Assembly: GCF_000189635.1 (NCBI RefSeq) | Contig: NW_002476534.1 | Span: 186,001-250,000 of the forward strand | From: Tetrahymena thermophila SB210 | Lineage: Eukaryota; Ciliophora; Oligohymenophorea; Hymenostomatida; Tetrahymenidae | Length of the DNA: 64,000 nt | Direction of reading: 5' to 3' | Shown here: positions 25,967 to 36,812 of the stretch, piece after piece | Layout: each line of letters begins with the position of its first letter | How positions within the stretch are numbered: position 1 is the first letter of the stretch | Program-made: the position numbers and the translations under genes | The notes under the pieces: generated by a model | What the model was told of the DNA's origin: nothing | What the model saw: the letters and a program-made list of their open reading frames with translations, nothing else | Databases searched by the model: none

Positions 25967-27156
25967 CAAACAGTACTTAATTTAAACTTAAGAAATTTTT
26001 AAGTAAAGGTAAAAGAATATTTTGTTATAAAGCTAATATTGATTAAATCCTAAAATGATATTAGCGTTAACATATTTAATCTTAGAAAATAACTAATCAA
26101 TAATAAAATTTCGAAGTAAGCTAAATATTTATTAATTTTTACAGTCATAAATTTGAAAAAATTAACAAATTGTTTTAACTAAATAATATTATTTTTTAAT
26201 TTTTATCTTCAATATTTTAACTTTGATATATTTATCTTTTAATTTTTAACACAAAAATTCAATTTTTCAATTCAAAAATGTATAAATAAATTTAATAAAA
26301 TGCTTAAATGAATGTAAAAAATATTAAATTTTTAAACATTAATTTTTTTTAAATTATGTTTTTTTTTATTTAAAAAAAAAAATGAAATTTTAATTTAAAA
26401 AAAATATTATTTGAAAGAAAAAAAAAATAGTTTGGAATGAATAATAGATTTTTTAAACGTGTATAAAGTGAGTTCACTTTATAGAGTTTTTTTAATTATT
26501 GTGTAATTTTAAAAATATTTTCAAATTTTATTTTAATTTTACAACAAATTATGGAATAAGAATTGAACAAAATTTGATAAATGCTGGGAATAATATATTT
26601 TTACAAATAACTTGTGATTTATACAATACTGGAAATGTGACTGGCTGAAAAAAATTAAGTAAAAAGATATGCTTGTCTAGCCAGGGATTAATTGAATTAT
26701 TAAATAAAACTTAAGCAATAAAAATAAAATAAAAATAAATTAAATTATCTTGAATATTTTTCTTAATAGATCTTAAACATGTAAAATTTTAATTACTATC
26801 TCAATGACAGAATGTCTTAAATTTTTGATTTTATTGTGTATATTTGCTTCTCTATGTAAATAATTGAGCTACCAAGGTTGCTGATCGAATGAAAGAAAAA
26901 GAAAAAAAACAAATTATTTTTAATTTAAATTGGGAAATAGTTTAAAATCAAACAAAATGAATTAAAATTTGTGAATGATTGTGAGTGTTTGATTGTTTGT
27001 TTTTTTTGAGCTGATGTAATATCTATTAAATAATAACGATAAAAGGAATCAAATGTATACTGTTGTATAAAGAAAATAATTAAAAATTAAAGAAAGAATA
27101 AGAGATAAAAGAAACAAACTATAAATTAAGTAAGTAAAATTAGATAAATAAGTAAA
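25967..27156. promoter_or_regulatory. Divergent intergenic region (LRR / SPEF1)
   Basis: About 1.2 kb between divergent starts; it must contain both promoters. It holds long A and T runs near 26340-26420 and a perfect inverted repeat at 26462-26483. Short TAAATAAGTAAA-type repeats precede the SPEF1 ATG. No gene was seen. Confidence 0.5.
26462..26483. repeat. Perfect short inverted repeat
   Basis: TATAAAGTGA, a GT spacer, then TCACTTTATA: two 10-bp arms that are exact reverse complements. It lies about 500 bp upstream of the LRR start and about 680 bp upstream of SPEF1. It could be a dimeric protein-binding site or a hairpin, or chance in AT-rich DNA. Confidence 0.6.
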
Positions 27157-28394
27157 ATGGAAGAAGCTCCTCATTTAAACGAAGATTAATTGAATGAAAT
27201 TTATAGTTGGGTAGATTCTATCCCACTCTCCCGCCCAAAGAAGAATATAGCAAGAGATTTTTCAGATGGAGTTCTAATGGCAGAAGTAGTAGCTCACTGC
27301 ATCCCCAGATTAGTTGAATTACACAATTATTCAGCAGCTAATTCAGTTAAACAAAAATATTACAATTGGGAAACTCTCAACAGTAAGTTATTCGTTAAGT
27401 TTTTATTATGGATAATCAATCATTAGCTTGCAAAGGCAGCTTGATTTACAAAAAACACAATTGTTATTATATTTTAGGATATTTTAATTTCTACAGATAG
27501 TTGCTCAACCAATATCAATTAATTTTCAGTGCAATTAATTAGCATGAGCTTCTTTTCTCAAATTAATTCAAAGATATTTTAGAAAGAAACTGAAAAATAT
27601 TTTTAGCTAAACATGCATTTATATTAACTATTTGTCTTTAACTATTAATTAGAGAAAGTATTTTCTAAGCTTGGCTTGCTAGTTTGTAAAACTGATATAA
27701 CAAATATCGTTGAATGCAAGCCAGAAGTGATTGAAAGAGTATTAAAGCTTGTCAAGAATCACATAGAAGCTTTTAATAGCGATCCTTAAAATTTTTCACC
27801 TGAAAAATCTCAAAAGTCTTTCAACCAAATAAAGCGTGGTGGTGCTCTTATGGATAGAGGAAATAACAAGTAAAGGTAATTATTTAAATACTCATAGAAA
27901 ATACATAAAAGTTTGTTTGTTCCTCAATAAATTTTTATTTATGTTCTAATAACTGCAATAAATATATTTCTAGCGACATAAATAATTTTTAATTTAAAAA
28001 TAGATTTTAGAATTAGGATAACCAGTATTAGCAATCATAGTAAGATGAAATCATTTGGGAAAAGGATTAAACTATAAGCGAACTTAGAGAAACCATAGAG
28101 GTAAATAAATAAATATTTTGCAAGATATCCTAAACATCTAATAAAATAAATTGATAAAACCATCAAATCAAATCAAACTAAACTTCTCTCTAATCATTTC
28201 AATGAAAAATTATCAATGTTTATCAGTTTATTATATATTAAAATTTAAATTCTTGCTTTAATTATTTAAATTCCTTGCTTATTAAAAAATAGATTTTAGA
28301 GCTAAAGATGAAGAAATTAGAAGATTTAATAAAATTAAAAGATAATAAAATAGCAACTCTTTAAAATAGAATGGCTGAACATGGCCTATATTGA
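27157..28394 (+). CDS. SPEF1: SPEF1/CLAMP calponin-homology microtubule-bundling protein
   Basis: SPEF1 binds and bundles microtubules, including the ciliary central pair and cortical arrays, through an N-terminal CH domain, and dimerises through a C-terminal coiled coil. The N-terminus shows YSWVDSIPLSRPKKNIARDF, then SDGVLMAEVVAHCIPRLVELHNY, an almost family-perfect CH sequence. The next exon continues LNKKVFSKLGLLV. The last exon, LKMKKLEDLIKLKDNKIATL, matches the conserved SPEF1 C-terminal helix. Exons are 27157-27382, 27653-27875, 28004-28100 and 28293-28394, and every join keeps phase. The open frame visible at 27190-27426 is only part of exon 1 running into the intron. TGA is at 28392-28394. 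The protein is about 215 aa, near the family size. The start was chosen as the first ATG before the CH domain. Confidence 0.93.
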
Positions 28395-29237
28395 TTTGAA
28401 AATAAATATAATAAGCTGTCTGAGAAGTTTGACATATCGTGTAGTAATAATTAAGACAATCCCTTCTTTATTAAATTTCTCTTAACCAATATAATTTACA
28501 ACTAATTCACCTCTACTCGACTCACTCACCAATCTTGCTAGTTAGTTAGTACCAATAAATTAGCTAACATAGATTTGATTAACAATTCACTATACATAAA
28601 TTTCACATATTTTTTGTTTATATATACATTTATATTTTATCAATATGCAAGAATCTTCGTAGTATTTTTATAAAATTATCATTCTTTCATTTGATTTTAT
28701 CCAATAAATCATTTGTTAAAATTTATACCTATAAAGCCAGTAAGTAATTATATGGTTGATAAATTATCACACTATTTAATTAAGAAATTTTAATTTTCGA
28801 AATCCATTCATTAAAAAATCATATTTCTGTTATTAATTTATTTATACTCTAATACTTATTTTTATTAAAATTTACAAAAATCAAATTAATAAAATGCTAT
28901 TATGATATAAAATTTCTTGAATGATATCATCATTCATATGTAATTGTATTTAAATTAACAAATTTTATTGTAACATTCTAGCTAAAATAATTTAATGGCT
29001 CATCAAATAAATTTTCATTACAATAAATTGATTGCCAAGTTTAAAAAGTTTCTTTTTTTAAAATTTAACAAAAATATTTATTTTTATGCAATTACTCATG
29101 AAATTAATAAGAAATTAATTTTTCTTTTAGTTTAAACAAATTATTCTAAAATTTGACATTTTTACATGTGAAAATAATTTTATAAATTAATACAAATTGA
29201 ATAAATGTATTCTTATATTAAAAATATTATTTCTTAT
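28395..29237. other. Convergent intergenic region
   Basis: About 840 bp between the 3' ends of SPEF1 (+) and a V-ATPase H gene (-). It is AT-rich with no recognisable feature. Confidence 0.55.
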
Positions 29238-31328
29238 TCATTTATTTATAGCTGACCAGTTGTGCAACATGATTTTCTATAAGGCTAACAGAGCATTTTC
29301 TCTTATTGAGGGATCCACTTTTTAATCTCTGGCTTTTTGCATGATGATATTTTTTTTATTTAATCTTTCTATTACGCTAAAAGAAAAATTTATTATTATT
29401 AATATAAATTATTTTTTTTAAGGTCTTTAAAAGCAAAAAAATTAACTTACTTTCTACCAAAAGGATGGAAACGGCAAAATTCACCAATGTCATAGCAAGC
29501 AATAGCGACATTTTTAGGAATATCACTATCTAACAAATCACATAACTTACTAATTAAATCTAATTTTTAATGAAATATTTTATTAAGTTTCTTTTTTCAT
29601 TAGATATATTTTACTATAATCATTATCCTCAAATTTCTTGACATTTTCTTTCCAGAACTTTTCGGTGTGAACAGGACTCCATTCAAGTTATTAAAGATTA
29701 ATTTCTTTGACATACTTCTCAAATGAACTTATTTGATTAATTAAATAAATAAATAAATATCTTATTTAGATAAACTAGTTATAATTTACGTTAAAATTTT
29801 AATGTTTTTCTCAAGAATTTCTCCCAAAAAGGTAACATCATCAATGACTTCTTTATCTTTTATATTTCCTTTGAGTAAAGTTTCGCATAATTTCAATAAA
29901 TCACAGTCTACCATTACTTCAATGCATTATTAAGATTTCTCAGCTAAATTCTGCATTTAAATAAAATGAGATTAATCATCATTTTGAAAATAAAAATTTA
30001 ATACTTTTAAGCATTAGAATGCAACACGGATTAGCTTTTCTCTAGATAGTTTTTAAATAGTTTCGACCATTGAAGAAATAAATCTTAGCTATTATTTTTA
30101 AAAGAATTAAATAGAATTTAAAAATAATAATTAGAAAATTTGAATACATTAGGTTAAAGGAAACTTTCAATAGATTTTTCACAGAAGGATAAAAGCCATA
30201 AAACCAATAATGTATAATACATAATTTATAGATCGTTTTTATTCTTCTTTAGGATTTAGTAAATTCTATTAATTATTAACTAAAATTATAATGACTATAC
30301 TTTCAAATTTATTTTACCTCTCCTAACCTCTGTTGTCAATAAATTTATTTACTAGATGAGCTTACTTAAGGATAAAGGCAAGACTTGTAATCAAGCAATA
30401 ATCTTCTACTTATCCACATTTATTGCTATTATTTTATGTAAAATATATCATTAAATAGATCAAATAAAGATTTATATTAAGATCTTATCTGTTTTAACAC
30501 TTTATAAATATTAAGCAAAATCCTACTTTAAATTTCTAAGTTAAAACTCAATTAAAATATTTCTTTTTTAATTTATTTTGGTCAATCAATTATATTTATT
30601 AAGTATTTTTTAATTAAAGCTAAGATTTACTTTTCATTTTATAAGTTAAGCAGTTTTAAGAGGAATTCTTGTTGTTCTTTGAGATAAATTTTCTTATCTA
30701 GCTCACCAATTATGCAAGCTTTAATTCTGAGAGCAGCTTCAGTCACAGTGATGTGATTATTATCATTATGAATTATGACATTTAAAGCAGTCAACCAATT
30801 TTTTTATGGTTCTTAATCAGAAAGGCTTTGTACAATGTATTACAAAACTCTTCTATTATCTAAAATAAATATTTTAAAATAAATTTTCAAAAAAATGGCA
30901 AGTTAGTTCTTTCAATAAATGATATAAATATCAATTATAATTTTAAGCTAGATTCATATTTCACAATCATGAAAAAAGAAATCATTTATTAAAAGCTAGA
31001 ATTTTAAATCAATTTTATTAGAAGATTTACCCATAATGATTCCATCAATAGTAGGTAATAAGTACCTCATAATTTTTTAATCTTCATAAGCTTCTGTAAG
31101 AATTTCAAAAAATGTTGAGAAATAGACTGCTGCACTATTTTTGATAAGTTCTCTTTATGCTGAGATATCGCTCTCATTAAATTTCTTAAAAAGAGTGGAT
31201 GTTTCGTTTGAAATTTGCTAGTTTAAGTGAGAAAGTTGAATTCCATATTCAACGTCTTATTGCAATTACTTTAGAGGCTCATCTCTATTATAGAAGACTA
31301 AGGAGTAGTTAAAGTATTTTCTCTTCAT
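29238..31328 (-). CDS. V-type H+-ATPase subunit H (tandem copy 1)
   Basis: Subunit H (Vma13 in yeast) sits on the cytosolic V1 sector, couples it to V0 and silences free V1 ATPase. The first exon starts at ATG 31328 (MKRKYFNYSLVF). Later exons give DYCLITSLAFILKQAHLV, then LEWSPVHTEKFWKENVKKF. The diagnostic C-terminal block follows: NVAIACYDIGEFCRFHPFGR and ENALLALQKIMLHNW, which equals the family's ALLAVQKLMVHNW. The fold is HEAT/armadillo-like helices. The gene is broken into about eight short exons by AT-rich introns, whose exact ends I did not all fix. TGA is at 29238. The next gene upstream on the same strand is a second copy. Under the standard code it would look riddled with stops; the TAA/TAG are Gln codons. 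Confidence 0.88.
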
Positions 31329-31868
31329 GGTGTTTGGTTCTTTATTTATTCGTTTATTTGGCTTAACAAAATGAAATTTAATATTGGATAGATATTTTAT
31401 TTTTGATATTTTATTTATTTTTTATAGCTTTTTGTAAAAGATAAAAAATTTATTTAGCAGACAGAATTTTATTATGAATTTTACTATCAAGTGAGTCTAT
31501 TTATCAATCTATTTGATATATTCCCTTATCCTATACAATTTCTAATTCTTCTATTTACATAAAAAACACAAGTAGAAATAAAATTTCTTCTATATTCACA
31601 TTCAATCAAATTTATTCAACAATAATTTTAATTTTATATATAAAAAGCTAGCTTGTTGATGGATAAAATAAAAAGCATTTTTATTAAATTTGGAAATAAT
31701 TTTTGGTAGAAGAAACACTAATAATAGTTTACTAAACTAACTTTACAAAACTGCTAATATTGTGATACTTAAAATGAAGACAAATAGAATATAAATTTAA
31801 TAAAAAATTATCTTAATTCTTATTAATATTTAATTTGTTGAGAGAGAACTAATATTGATAGATTAAGA
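31329..31868. promoter_or_regulatory. Gap between tandem V-ATPase H genes
   Basis: About 540 bp of AT-rich DNA holding the promoter of copy 1 and the 3' flank of copy 2, both on the minus strand. No element was recognised. Confidence 0.4.
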
Positions 31869-34208
31869 TCACTTTTGAAGAGCATTCCAATTGTGAAGCA
31901 TAATTTTTTGCAAAGCTAATAAGGCGTTTTCTTTTATTACAGGGTCAGCATCATTTGCTAATTTCATAATAACACTCTTCTTTCCTAATCCCTCTATAAC
32001 ACTTTATTTTATTTAAAAAATTAATTAAAAATCTGCTTGTACAATATTATCCAAACAAAATTACTTTCTACCAAAAGGATGGAATCTGCAAAACTCACCA
32101 ATATCGTAGCAAGCAATAGCAACATTCTTTTATCTATCACTGTTGAGTAAATCGCAAAGCTTTTTAATCATTTCTAATTATTTAAATTAAATTTCATTAG
32201 ATTATAATTTGCTTTTTTAATTTATTTACAATAATCTTAATTTTCAAATTTCTTGACATTCTCCTTCCAGAATTTTTCAGTGTGAACTGGACTCCATTCA
32301 AGTAATTGCATATTAATTTCTTTTTCGTATTTTTCGTATGAACTTTTTTAAAAAATGCTATTGATATTAATCCTAAATTTATAAATTAGTTTTACGTAAG
32401 AATTCTTATATTCTTTTCAAGGATTTCTCCCATAAACTAAATGTCATCTAAAACTTCCTTTTCCTTAATGTTGCCTTTCAATAAAGTTTCACAGACCTTA
32501 AGTAAATCATTGTCAACAATAACTTCAATGCAGTTGTTGTATTGAGATAAGTTCTTTAATAATATGAAAAACAATATTAAAATTTCTATTATTTATTATT
32601 AATTGCTCATTTACCTTGTAGCAAGCGAAAGCAACTCTAACAAGCTTTTCTCTAGATATTTTTTGAATAACTTCGATTGATTGTCCAATGAGTCTTAACT
32701 TTTTATTTAGTATGCAATCGTTAAAAATACTTTTCTTTTGAATCTCTTATAAAATTTACTTTAGGATCAGTGAAGAAGGGAACTGATTTTTCAGAGAATG
32801 AAATTAACCAGAGAATAAGAAGAGTGTAGTACATTTTCTAAAGATCAGAGGGATTCTTTTTCATGTTTTCGTGGAGGCTGTAAATTATTATTTTGACAAT
32901 TTTTAAAATAGATTAGAGGCAATATTTATTATTTACAATTAAGCACCATTGTTGTCAAGGAAAACTTTAACGAGATGTTCATGCTTAAGGAGGAAAGCGA
33001 AGCAAGTAGTTAAACAGAAATCATCCAAATGGTTAGAGCTATGACTGACACTATAAAGTAAAAATTTAAGGGATTAGTTAGTAAATAAAAATGCAAATAA
33101 TGAGTGAGTTTGTTAGATGTCAGATAAATAAAAATAAAAAATAGTTGTGACTTGACTTAAATATAATTTTGATGGATTAATGCTTCACTTTTTATTCAGA
33201 AATAAAAAATTTTTTATATCAAATTTTTATGTATCTTTTTTCAATATCATTTAATAATTTTAATAGTCAAGAACTACTCTTTATTTCCATTTATCTTATT
33301 AGGTGTACTTTCAAAACTTTTCGATAGAGTGAATACACTTAACCAGACATAAAGGTATTGGATATGAGACTCCATTCTGAAGAATTTAAATAAAGAAATA
33401 AGCAAATAAATAAAATATTTACTCCTTAGATCTGATGAGCCATTAGAGGAATTACTTTTATTCATTTAAGAAACTCTTCTTATCTAATTCAGCAAGAATC
33501 TAACTTCTAACTCTAGCAGCAGCTTCATAAACAATCTTATCAAAGCTGGGAAGCTATAAAATTTAATTTAAAACAGTTAACCAGTTCTTGTTATCAGGTT
33601 GATCTTAAAAGCTTTGCAAGAACTTTTAGATATTTCTTCTGTCATCTTTAAATTAAAAATTATTTGATTTAGAATTGAAAATATTCTTTTTATGCTAAAT
33701 TTTTGTTGAAGAAATTTTTAAAAATGTCATCATGCTTTCTTTTAATTTCTTATTTGCATTAATTTTTTGGCGTTAGTTTCATTTTATTCTGTTTTTATTC
33801 AAAGCTTTGAGACATGAACCTATGCAAAGCATAGCTTTCAAAATTTATAAAAGAAATTATATCTGTAATTCGCTATCATTTAATATAATTAATTGTAAAA
33901 AATTTACCTAAAATGATGCCATCGATTGTTGGAAGAACATACATCATGATTGCAGAATTGTGATTGCATTAATTTGTAATATCGAAAAGCATATTAACGT
34001 AACCTATTCCTTCAGATTTGGTAATCATGTCACGCTATTGGTTGATATCAGCTTCGACAAATTTCTTGAACAAAGCTTGATTTTCTGGCCTGACCAAACT
34101 TCCTTAGTTTTGCAAGTTAACTATGTCATTTGTTCTTTCTTAAATTTCCCTTAAAGAAGCTTCGTGCTCGTAGAAAACAAAAGAATAATTAAGATACTTT
34201 CTCTTCAT
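31869..34208 (-). CDS. V-type H+-ATPase subunit H (tandem copy 2)
   Basis: Starts at ATG 34208 (MKRKYLNYSFVFYEHE) and ends ENALLALQKIMLHNWNALQK before TGA at 31869. It parallels the neighbouring copy exon by exon: a YVLPTIDGIILG end to exon 1, a block LDDFCLTTCFAFLLKHEHLV, then LLEWSPVHTEKFWKENVKKF, then NVAIACYDIGEFCRFHPFGR. Introns are short and AT-rich. The two copies differ through much of the sequence but share the conserved C-terminal blocks almost exactly, so the duplication is not recent yet both stay under selection. They might serve different compartments such as the contractile vacuole versus acidic vesicles, but that is inference. An open frame on the minus strand at 33274-33465 is an exon edge plus intron. 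Confidence 0.88.
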
Positions 34209-36812
34209 TTCTATTATATCTATCTATTTTTTATTTAATTCCTTAATTTACTTCGTTGCTTTATAAACTATTTAGTTTAATTTATCTTTTTTATTATTCG
34301 TAATTAATAAAGGATTTTATTTTATTGCACAAAATAGAATCTCTGCTCAAAACCAATTCATCATATATATTACTATTAATTGAATGATACACAAAGAAAG
34401 CAGACTTATTCATCTTCGTGCTTTTGCAAATGCTGCTGACTCTTGTTATTATCTTTCACTATGCCTACTTTATACATACAATATCTTTTTAACATATATT
34501 TATGATTTAGATTTTCTCAATTAAAATGACTTAATTTTTATTTGCGAGCAAAAATTAAAACATCGATTACACACAGATTTTGTATAAAAAATAATTAAAT
34601 ATCTCATAATCTACAATAAAATAAATTAAATAATTTATTATCACATCTTAAAATACTTAAGAAAAAGTTAAAATTATAACTATTGATGAAATTAATTTCA
34701 TAATTATTTTTTTTAAAATCTAAATTCTATTGAAAGAATTGTTTTAATATTTTGATAAACATTATTGAATTTCAAAAATAATTAATTTACTTTCTAAGAT
34801 AAACTGTTTAAATTATTTTTTTAATTTGTTATAGGTTAGTAATTAAGTTTATTTTTAAATAAAAACAGGTATTTAATTCTTTTGAGCAAAACTTTAAGTA
34901 TTTTTAATAGAAATCAAAGACAATAAAGATTTTTAAAATTAAAGTAATTTTAATACTTTGATAATTTTCTCTAAAGAAGATTAGTGTTAAAGAACGACTA
35001 AATAATTTGGAATATCATTTGTTATTATAAGAATGCAAAAAAGAAAAGTTAAATTGTAGCGTATTATAAAAAGCATAAAAAAAGGTTAGATATCTTTTAT
35101 TTTATTGAGATTTGTTGATTTTATTAATATGAATTAGAATTAATAATATGAAGATAGATATATAGAATGTATCTATCTATCTATCTTATTGAAAATTACG
35201 CGAAAAGATAATTAAATTTTAATATCATCCTTTAAATATTTTAATAAATTTTATTAACTCAATTAGCAATATTAAGATTTCGTTTCTTTTTTTAATTTTT
35301 TCTTTTTATTTCAAAATTTGATTACTTTTACCCATACATACAAAAGTAAATAAATAAAGTTATGAAAATTTGAGCCCTAGGCCGAAATTTTTTGACATAT
35401 AATTTGCCTGGACTAAAAGAAATATTCATACAATATAAACAGTTAATATATTTTCCATTAAAAAAGTATCTATTTCGTTTTGCAATCATTTAAAAATGAA
35501 TGATTTTTAAAAGAAATTTAGGAGGAGGTATTTAGAATTTTAAAATGAATAAAAATTTTGCAAAGAAATCAATTAATTGGAGCTTGATTCTAAAAAAGAA
35601 TTTAGCTAATTTCAGTAAAAAATGAGTTGTCAAAAAAACTAACAAACTATATAGTTTATCTATCTATCTATTTATTTATTAATTAAATTTTTTGTTAATA
35701 TATGCATGAATTTTAGGAAAAGAGAATATAAAAAAGAAGAGAAAAAATAGATATTGCGACTATTAAGAAAGTTTTTTTAAATAATAATTCGTGCATAATA
35801 GAAAATTTATTGAATGTATTAAAGTAATTTAAAGAAGTGTTTTTCTAATTAAAATAAAATGAATATAATTTTGAAATACACAAGCAAGCAAAATAAATAG
35901 CAAGTAATTAATGCTTGATTTGATATTTTTGCTAATTTTTTGTTAGTTAAGTTTTTATGTAAATTTTAAACATGCGAAGAAAGTCTTACCTTAGAAAGAT
36001 CAGTAAAGGTTTATAACACTTTTAAAATTGTTGAATGAATGATGTGAAAAGTTGACAGGTCTTTGTGTGAATATTCATTCATTTACTTGATATGATAATT
36101 TAATGCTGATTTTTATGGGTATGTAGAAGGATAAAGGGATGGTAAAAGAAATTTGTTTGAGAGGATCAATAAAAACAGACTTGAAAATGCAAACAAATTT
36201 TAATTAAATTAAATTGCAAATACAAAATAGATTAGCTTTTTGTACCCCCAAACCAAGAGAGTTAGAGTCAAAGTGAAAGAAAAATTTTGATTAAGTAATG
36301 AAATAAAAAAAATATTATTATAATTATTAAAAGAAAAGCAAGTAAAATAATAAAGTAAAAACATCAAAAAAAAAAACAAAAAAAAATAATAATAATAATT
36401 ATTACAAGGCTATAATCAGCTTTAAAAGTTAATTAATAAAGCAAGCATTGAAGAGTTTAAAGACAGCGAACAAGAAAAAATTATTTATAATTAAAGAGTG
36501 AAAAAAGAGAGAAATTATAACGAGGGTACAAACAATCGATTGAAAAAAAATTTGGGATTATATACTATATTTAAAGACAGAACATTATAAATTCCCATAT
36601 TGTCAATAGATATTAGACTTTACTGAGAGAAGGGCCTTCCCAGGGTTGAAAGAGATACTCATTGAGATTGAGAAAGTCCTAGATAGGCACAGAAAGCAGA
36701 GAGATTGATTAATTGATTTATTGAGTTGCAAAATTATTAATAAATCAATAAATATTTTAACATAAATTCAAATTTACGCACACAATTTGTCATCAAACAT
36801 TTTCAAAAATAA
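34209..36812. other. Long intergenic region upstream of the CCCH gene
   Basis: A 2.6-kb divergent gap between the V-ATPase H start and the CCCH zinc-finger start. It is mostly AT-rich and contains TATC/GATA microsatellites near 35155-35190 and 35655-35675. Less AT-rich patches occur at about 35370-35415 and 36610-36710; the latter probably lies in the leader of the CCCH transcript. No protein-coding gene was recognised. Confidence 0.5.
35155..35190. repeat. GATA/TATC microsatellite, partly inverted
   Basis: A short GATAGATA run is followed by TCTATCTATCTATC, so the two arms can pair. It is typical of simple repeats in AT-rich ciliate intergenic DNA. Confidence 0.6.

Noticed and set aside
26641-26684. 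CTGGCT...AGCCAG inverted pair that might form a small RNA hairpin
   Set aside because: Only six base pairs with a 32-nt loop and no extension; too weak to call an RNA gene.
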